NCBI GenBank assembly: GCA_964418595.1
Contig: CAYQMF010000100.1
Span: 1-25,433, forward strand
Direction of reading: 5' to 3'
DNA from: CAYQMF01 sp964418595
GTDB taxonomy: Bacteria; Planctomycetota; UBA1135; UBA2386
Length of the DNA: 25,433 nt
Position 1 is the first letter of the stretch, and the number at the start of each line of letters is the position of its first letter. The position numbers and the translations under genes were made by a program. The notes under the pieces are model-generated. The model made no database searches. It was not told the DNA's origin and saw only the letters and a list, made by a program, of their open reading frames with translations. Shown here piece by piece: positions 21,145 to 25,433 of the stretch.

Positions 21145-22464
21145 ATGACCCTCGATGACCGACCGGCGGGTACTGGCTTCGAACGCCACGCCAAAGCGCT
21201 GCGCGCGCGGCTGCCGACCAGCCGCCACGCCGAGATGCTCGTGCAAGCGGTGCAAGCGCAGCTCGGTGCTCGCGCCTTCGTGGAAGTGCGAGCCACCGGT
21301 CTGGTGCGGCGCGTGTTCGCGGCCGAGAGCGATGCGCCCCGCACGCTCATGCCCTGGCCGATCGTCGAGCTGGCCCTGGGACCCGCGTCGTCGGCGTCCC
21401 ACCCGCCGATCTCCCTCGACGGGATGGAGATCGAGAGCTGGAAGGTCCCGCAGCAGCCGCCACCGCCGCCCCGGCAGCCGGTGCCCAAGCTGCGCGGGCT
21501 ATCGTTTGCCGATTTGACCATCTCCGAGGGGTCGGGCTCGTTCCAGATCCGCTACGGGGAGGACGGCGGTGCGTTCGAGTCCTCGACCAGTGGCGAGCGC
21601 GTGTTGCACGCGCTCAGCGCTGCTCGCGACGCCACGGCGGGCAACGCCCTGGAACAACTCGCCGACCGCATCGTCGCCTTCCATGCCGATCAGGCTGGCC
21701 CTGGCCGGCTGCACCTGCCCGTCCACTTGCCGTGCGGTGCGCAAGGTGCATGGGGGCGGGCCATCGGCAGCGTGCGCCGCGCCCTGTGGCAGCGCCGCGT
21801 GCCCGCGGATGCGTGCTTCCTCGCCGTCGAGTGCTATGCCGGCGAACAGATGTGCTTCGGCGCCGGCCGCGACGAGGCGTGGGCGGCGCTGCGGGCCGCG
21901 ATCGAGCGCGAGCAGCCGCGGCCGCCCAAGCCCGCGCCGGCCCCGAACTTCGAGGATCTCGAGGACGACCTGCCGCCGGGCACGATCATCCTGCGCGCAC
22001 CGCCGCCGGACATGCCATGGCCGGAACCAACGCCGGAGAACACGCCGGTGGCGTTCGTGCCCGTGCCCGCCGCACCCGCGACGCCGTGCCCGTTCGGGGC
22101 CTGGATCCCGCTGGTCGACGACTGGGGCAACGTGACCTACGCGGCGCTGCGCCACGATCCCGACGGGTTCACCCTGGTGGACGGCAGCCTGCTCGGCGAG
22201 ATCGATCTCGACGACATCGATGCTGCGATCGCCGGGCCCGAGGCAGAGCAGGAGGAGCGCTGGCGGCAACACCGCGCCGCCGAGGCGTGGCGGGGCCAGC
22301 CATCGATGGACTACTGCGTCTCGACCTTCGCCTTCCGCGACAGCGAGGGCCGCATCGTGCCGCCACGCGTGACGAGCAGCGGGCTCGCGCCGCAGCCGAA
22401 CCACGACGGCCTCGACGGCGGCCGCCTGCGCGGGTGCGTGGTCCGTCAGCGCTGGCTGGCCTAG
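21145..22464 (+). CDS. hypothetical protein with proline-rich linkers
   Basis: A 439-residue protein I do not recognise. GGAG eight bases before the ATG supports the start. Three folded-looking parts are separated by proline-rich linkers: about 1-98 (helical start, then RTLMPWPIVELALGP), a linker QQPPPPPRQPVP near 102-113, about 116-265 (LSFADLTISEGSGSFQIRYG; HALSAARDATAGNALEQLAD; CFLAVECYAGEQMCFGAGRD), a linker PRPPKPAPAPNFEDLEDDLP near 255-275 continuing to APATPCP near 312, and an acidic C-terminal part (WIPLVDDWGNVTYAALRHDP, LLGEIDLDDIDAAIAG). There is no signal peptide or membrane segment, so it is probably cytoplasmic. It follows the guanylyltransferase-like gene after 144 bp containing a hairpin, so cotranscription is uncertain. 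Confidence 0.75.
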   Translation: MTLDDRPAGTGFERHAKALRARLPTSRHAEMLVQAVQAQLGARAFVEVRATGLVRRVFAAESDAPRTLMPWPIVELALGPASSASHPPISLDGMEIESWKVPQQPPPPPRQPVPKLRGLSFADLTISEGSGSFQIRYGEDGGAFESSTSGERVLHALSAARDATAGNALEQLADRIVAFHADQAGPGRLHLPVHLPCGAQGAWGRAIGSVRRALWQRRVPADACFLAVECYAGEQMCFGAGRDEAWAALRAAIEREQPRPPKPAPAPNFEDLEDDLPPGTIILRAPPPDMPWPEPTPENTPVAFVPVPAAPATPCPFGAWIPLVDDWGNVTYAALRHDPDGFTLVDGSLLGEIDLDDIDAAIAGPEAEQEERWRQHRAAEAWRGQPSMDYCVSTFAFRDSEGRIVPPRVTSSGLAPQPNHDGLDGGRLRGCVVRQRWLA

Positions 22465-22778
22465 CCGTTCTCCTGTCGTCTCACGCTGCGCTCCCGTCAT
22501 GCGCCCCGTGCACGGCGCCGAGGATCTCGAGCAAGCCCTCAGCCCCTGCACCAGGGAAGCGCCAGTCGGAGCGCAAGCTCCGGCTGGTCCGGCGGCCTGC
22601 CGGGAGCAACCATTCGCCCCCTGTACCATCTCGTTTCGCGATGCGCCGCAAGGTGGCGCGGCCTCCGCGGGGATCCAGGTGGGGTTGGCGTGACGGTTAC
22701 CGAATAGCCTTGCTGGTCGTCGCGGCGCCCGGACTTCTCCGTCAGGCCGCAGCGGCCCGCGGCAGAACCCTCGGACGC
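22465..22778. other. non-coding gap at the composition boundary
   Basis: Between the plus-strand hypothetical gene and the end of the minus-strand serine hydrolase. I see no credible gene; short frames here lack start signals. It holds several GC-rich hairpins: a strong one at 22562-22587, and weaker ones near 22640-22660 (GCGCC/GGCGC) and 22750-22762 (CCGC.GCGG). To its right the sequence becomes visibly less GC-rich. Confidence 0.5.
22562..22587. terminator. hairpin with GCAA loop between convergent genes
   Basis: CCAGTCGGAGC and GCTCCGGCTGG pair at 10 of 11 positions around a four-base GCAA loop. It lies about 100 bp after the hypothetical gene's stop and about 190 bp from the convergent serine hydrolase stop. 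There is no T-tract; a bidirectional terminator or an intergenic repeat are both possible. Confidence 0.45.
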
Positions 22779-23777
22779 TTACCTCCAAGTATCTAGCGCA
22801 AGTCGTATGACATCTCGTAGGACTTCCGTAGCCAGATGACAAGCTTTGTTATGCGCGCCATCGGCAGATCTGGACCCGGATACAAAACCGGCAACAAAAT
22901 AGCAATCCGAATCAAGATGCCCGCCCTCTTGACGTGGGACCCGGACGTGTGCTACCCATGATTCATCATGTTTGTCGCCCAACGCGTAGTTGCCCCGCTT
23001 CGATGCGACAACCAGAAGTCGGCAGAAGTCCACCAGCGCACCTTCACTCAAGCCTACGGCTTTCGATTCGTTGTAGACGAGACCCCAGAGACGACCGTCC
23101 GCGTAACCACCGTTCTTGTATTGAGTGTCGATACAGCCCGCAAAAGGGGTTGCAGAAGCCGTCGCTTCCGCGTCAAAAAGAGTGGCAAACAGTCTCTCGA
23201 GATCCCGCAATGTGGTATGATTCGGAGGGTACCCGCATCCTATATGATGGACAACTTGCGTTGATGCCATCCCCAGATCCTTCGCCAGTTGGTTCAGCGT
23301 GCCAAATCCGCCGAAATACTCCGTTATCGACCGAGTACGGCGGTTGTCGGAATCGATCATCATGAGTTTGATCGCGGAATCGAGTCTGTCCACAACGAAC
23401 TCGCCATTCGAAGCCGGACAGGATTCTCCGATAGTTCCCAAGTACGTACTGATAGGCGTACTTTCCGATACTGCGCCGGACCGCATGGCCCGAAGGGCGA
23501 GTAGCAGGTGGAGTGGCTTGATCGTGCTCGCAGGCTCGAATGGAAAACCGCTATTAATATCAACAAGAGTCGCTCCCCTTCTTACGTCTACCAATAATAC
23601 TCCGACGTTGCCTTCGGTTGACTCTAAGACCATCTTCTGGATTCGCGTCTCGAAGGTCTCTGGGCGGTGACAGCTGATCGACAGGCACGCAACCGCTAGC
23701 ATAGGGATGGTGGCCTTGCCAGTGAACACTCGACTGCGTGACGCCTTACCTGTCAAGTGACGCCCCAGGCAATCCAA
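22779..23777 (-). CDS. class A beta-lactamase-fold serine hydrolase, probable lipoprotein
   Basis: About 332 residues from a TTG at 23777, which has GGGAGGAG five bases upstream; GTG 23729 (shorter n-region) and GTG 23987 are alternatives. A lipoprotein signal follows (KATIPMLAVACLSISC, lipobox Cys36). The penicillin-recognising fold is shown by FEPASTIKPL (Ser84-x-x-Lys87), DSDN (Ser143-Asp-Asn, 59 residues later as in class A enzymes), YFGGFGTLNQLAKDLGM, HTTLRDLERLFATLF, and YKNGG (Lys221) in place of KTG. The spacing from SDN to KNG is shorter than in true class A lactamases and no Glu equivalent to Glu166 is seen, so beta-lactam deacylation is doubtful; a cell-wall-related or other serine hydrolase role is more likely. 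Codons are less GC-rich than in genes to the left. Confidence 0.8.
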   Translation of the reverse strand: MDCLGRHLTGKASRSRVFTGKATIPMLAVACLSISCHRPETFETRIQKMVLESTEGNVGVLLVDVRRGATLVDINSGFPFEPASTIKPLHLLLALRAMRSGAVSESTPISTYLGTIGESCPASNGEFVVDRLDSAIKLMMIDSDNRRTRSITEYFGGFGTLNQLAKDLGMASTQVVHHIGCGYPPNHTTLRDLERLFATLFDAEATASATPFAGCIDTQYKNGGYADGRLWGLVYNESKAVGLSEGALVDFCRLLVVASKRGNYALGDKHDESWVAHVRVPRQEGGHLDSDCYFVAGFVSGSRSADGAHNKACHLATEVLRDVIRLALDTWR

Positions 23778-23988
23778 TATAGCTCCTCCCACACTGGGCT
23801 CGCCGATATCACACAAACTAGTGCTAGTCGCCCCAGTGCCGCTCATCGATCCGCTCGGGTTCCCGGTCGTCGCAGAGAACTCACCAGTGTTTACTGTGTT
23901 CACGCGTCCCTGGGGCGCCGCTCTGGGCCGGGGCAATGCTTCAAGCGACCTGCTCCGCAACCCAAAATGCCGTTCTGATGCCTGCACG

Positions 23989-24002
23989 CCTAGCTAGCTA
24001 GG
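23989..24002. repeat. 14-bp CTAG palindrome at the gene end
   Basis: CCTAGCTAGCTAGG is a perfect palindrome that contains the stop codon of the cysteine-rich gene (23998-24000, minus strand). CTAG is normally rare in bacterial DNA, and here it occurs three times in 14 bases. It may be part of a terminator or a protein-binding site. Confidence 0.4.
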
Positions 24003-25432
24003 AAGGCCTATTGACCTTTGCGTAACAACACAGCACGTCACAAGTACCTGTGTACGCCTGTTCCCTTGCGTAAGGCCGACCCTGCCCTCCCGACAAGTCT
24101 GACGTGTACTTTGAGCGCTCTTCTATCGTCGATGGCTGTAGTGCCCTTATGCTATCGCGCAGACTGGAATCATTCTTGACGCGAGGTCTGCATTCGGGTC
24201 TGCCTGGGTGCCGTTCCGGTGGGCATAGCCTATCCAGCTCTTCACCGGCCACGCGTTCATTGCATAGCTTGCGAGTTTGCATCTCAATGCGGCACCGAGT
24301 GTCTTCCAGCTGCTCTTCGTCGCGGCTGGGGGTCGTACTCGAAAAAAACTGAATGCATGTGTACGTAATGTCCTTCTGATCTCCAAGTTCGCATTGATTA
24401 ATCGGGTCGCACTCGCCGGGGCCAGGGATCGGGACTCGCCCTCCCCTCACCGGTGGCGGCGGCACACCTTCTGTCCGGCAGTAGACGCAGTGGGCCAACC
24501 ACACGAGTGTCCCCGACCATGTAATACTGCACTCGCTTCGCCCTCCACCTATGGGCCAACAGTTCCACGCGATAACTGTGTGCACCTCGGCGCCTGTCCT
24601 CCAGATGAGGGCCGCGTTATAGAAACCAGGAGGGGACTGCGGGCACTGGTAGGGTGGCTCTCGGCCCGGACAATCGCTTGAGATTCTTGCGTACGGGTTA
24701 GTGCGATATCTCTCAGTGCACTGGCCTGGAACGGACGTCTCCGCAACACGCGTGATGCAGCTGCCTCCACCTTGCTGTGGACGACCCATATTAGACAGGC
24801 CGCCGTCCTGCGACCAGGATCGCTGCGGCCTGCCTGCACTTGGGGTGGTCGCCGCTCTAGGACTCCTTGCAATTCGTGTGAGCTCGTCACCCGAGAAGTC
24901 AGGGCCAGTCCTCAACCAAGGGCTTGCTTGGTATGGAAGTGACGCCCGGCCTTTCTCTTTCCCCGTGCATCCCGGGCACTTACACCAACTGCCCCCACCG
25001 CATCCCTCCTTTCCGCAATTGCATGACGATCCTCCCGCGCCCCAAGGCAACTGCCCGCCCAAGCCGTGCTTCGCCGTGCTCCCATCGTCTAGGAATCCAA
25101 ACCCGTCGGCAGCACTCTTGGACTCCCCGGACCCGCCCCCACAACCACCAGCCTTGCGCTTCCTCCCCGAACCGGCCGGGCGCATGGATACGCCCTCGAA
25201 CATCTTGACCGAGCCCGGCTCCCGCCCGACCCCGTTCCGCGCGCCCCCAAGGAACCGCTTCACCGCCATCGATCTTTGCGCGAAGACGCGAGTGTCAGGA
25301 AGGAAACCGAAGCCGTCCATGGGTGTCTCTACATTGCAAGATTGTACCGTCGAACCGCCGCAGCGGCAAGCGGGCCTGCTAGTCCTCAAACAAGCGACAA
25401 GAGGGCGCGTTTCGTGGTGACCGGAGGGCGTT
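23998..25432 (-). CDS. cysteine-rich hypothetical protein, open to the right edge
   Basis: The frame has no stop from 23998 to the right edge, so the 5' end may lie outside. Internal starts are TTG 25389 (463 residues) and ATG 25320. I do not recognise the protein. It has about 28 cysteines, including a dense block SCNCGKEGCGGGSWCKCPGC (CxC-x4-C-x5-CxC-x2-C) that could bind metal, and pairs near the end (TCDVLCC). A DGFGFL motif occurs twice, near residues 25 and 95 from the TTG start, each followed by D and a small-residue stretch. The middle is Pro/Gly-rich, followed by WRTGAEVHTVIAWNCWPIGG and a charged C-terminal region. There is no clear signal peptide at the internal starts. It may be the C-terminal part of a larger exported or toxin-like protein; that is speculation. 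Composition is less GC-rich than the left of the window. Confidence 0.5.
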   Translation of the reverse strand, partial: TPSGHHETRPLVACLRTSRPACRCGGSTVQSCNVETPMDGFGFLPDTRVFAQRSMAVKRFLGGARNGVGREPGSVKMFEGVSMRPAGSGRKRKAGGCGGGSGESKSAADGFGFLDDGSTAKHGLGGQLPWGAGGSSCNCGKEGCGGGSWCKCPGCTGKEKGRASLPYQASPWLRTGPDFSGDELTRIARSPRAATTPSAGRPQRSWSQDGGLSNMGRPQQGGGSCITRVAETSVPGQCTERYRTNPYARISSDCPGREPPYQCPQSPPGFYNAALIWRTGAEVHTVIAWNCWPIGGGRSECSITWSGTLVWLAHCVYCRTEGVPPPPVRGGRVPIPGPGECDPINQCELGDQKDITYTCIQFFSSTTPSRDEEQLEDTRCRIEMQTRKLCNERVAGEELDRLCPPERHPGRPECRPRVKNDSSLRDSIRALQPSTIEERSKYTSDLSGGQGRPYAREQAYTGTCDVLCCYAKVNRPS

Positions 25433-25433
25433 C

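Noticed and set aside
22499..22693. 64-codon plus-strand frame between convergent genes
   Set aside because: It spans the 22562 hairpin, lacks a ribosome-binding site and has no recognisable content.

Overview
The window is a GC-rich bacterial chromosome fragment, most likely from a planctomycete (Planctomycetota). The evidence is a secreted sulfatase with thrombospondin type-3 calcium repeats and a C-terminal domain ending in a GxGCxGxxGxPxL...L.GxxxxxLxVSPDxxLPV pattern typical of that phylum, a signal-peptide protein with a cysteine-free thioredoxin-like domain and TPR/HEAT-like helices, and WD40-like secreted proteins. This assignment rests on recognising families; no database search was run.

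Layout, left to right. 1-549 (-) is the 3'-truncated DNA-3-methyladenine glycosylase I gene (tag). 637-3026 (-) holds a secreted WD40-like protein and, upstream, its decayed tandem paralogue, joined by an ATGA overlap. 3264-5071 (+) is a two-gene AbiE-like type IV toxin-antitoxin module (AbiEi-like antitoxin and nucleotidyltransferase toxin), also joined by ATGA. 5117-5842 (+) is an N-formylglutamate amidohydrolase family protein. 5850-6068 is a 219-bp inverted repeat with a pyrimidine tract. 6087-11095 (-) is a four-gene run: LCAT-like lipoprotein hydrolase, C39-like cysteine peptidase, RLAN/RimK ATP-grasp ligase, and GCS2-type carboxylate-amine ligase. The last three are tightly packed and look like a peptide-making or peptide-conjugating system. 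11238-12059 (+) is a Coq4-like protein whose tail overlaps a convergent, catalytically degenerate PurM-like gene (11939-12862, -). 12924-13122 is a 200-bp sequence able to fold as a four-way junction. 13149-15404 (-) is the thioredoxin-like/TPR protein, divergent from the 1099-residue sulfatase (15624-18923, +). An esterase (18936-19937, -) converges on the sulfatase and diverges from a mannose-1-phosphate guanylyltransferase-like gene (20056-21000, +). That gene is followed by a proline-rich orphan (21145-22464, +).

From about 22.78 kb to the right edge the base composition and codon use are visibly less GC-rich than the rest. This part holds a class A beta-lactamase-fold serine hydrolase, probably a lipoprotein, and a cysteine-rich ORF that stays open to the window edge. 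It looks acquired or fast-evolving.

The points most worth a second look are the peptidase/ATP-grasp/GCS2 cluster, the two large inverted-repeat elements that share a GGCGCGAAGCGCC hairpin core, a recurring -10-like hexamer exactly seven bases before the ATG of four genes (possible leaderless transcription), and the compositionally distinct right end. No tRNA, rRNA, CRISPR array or transposase was found.
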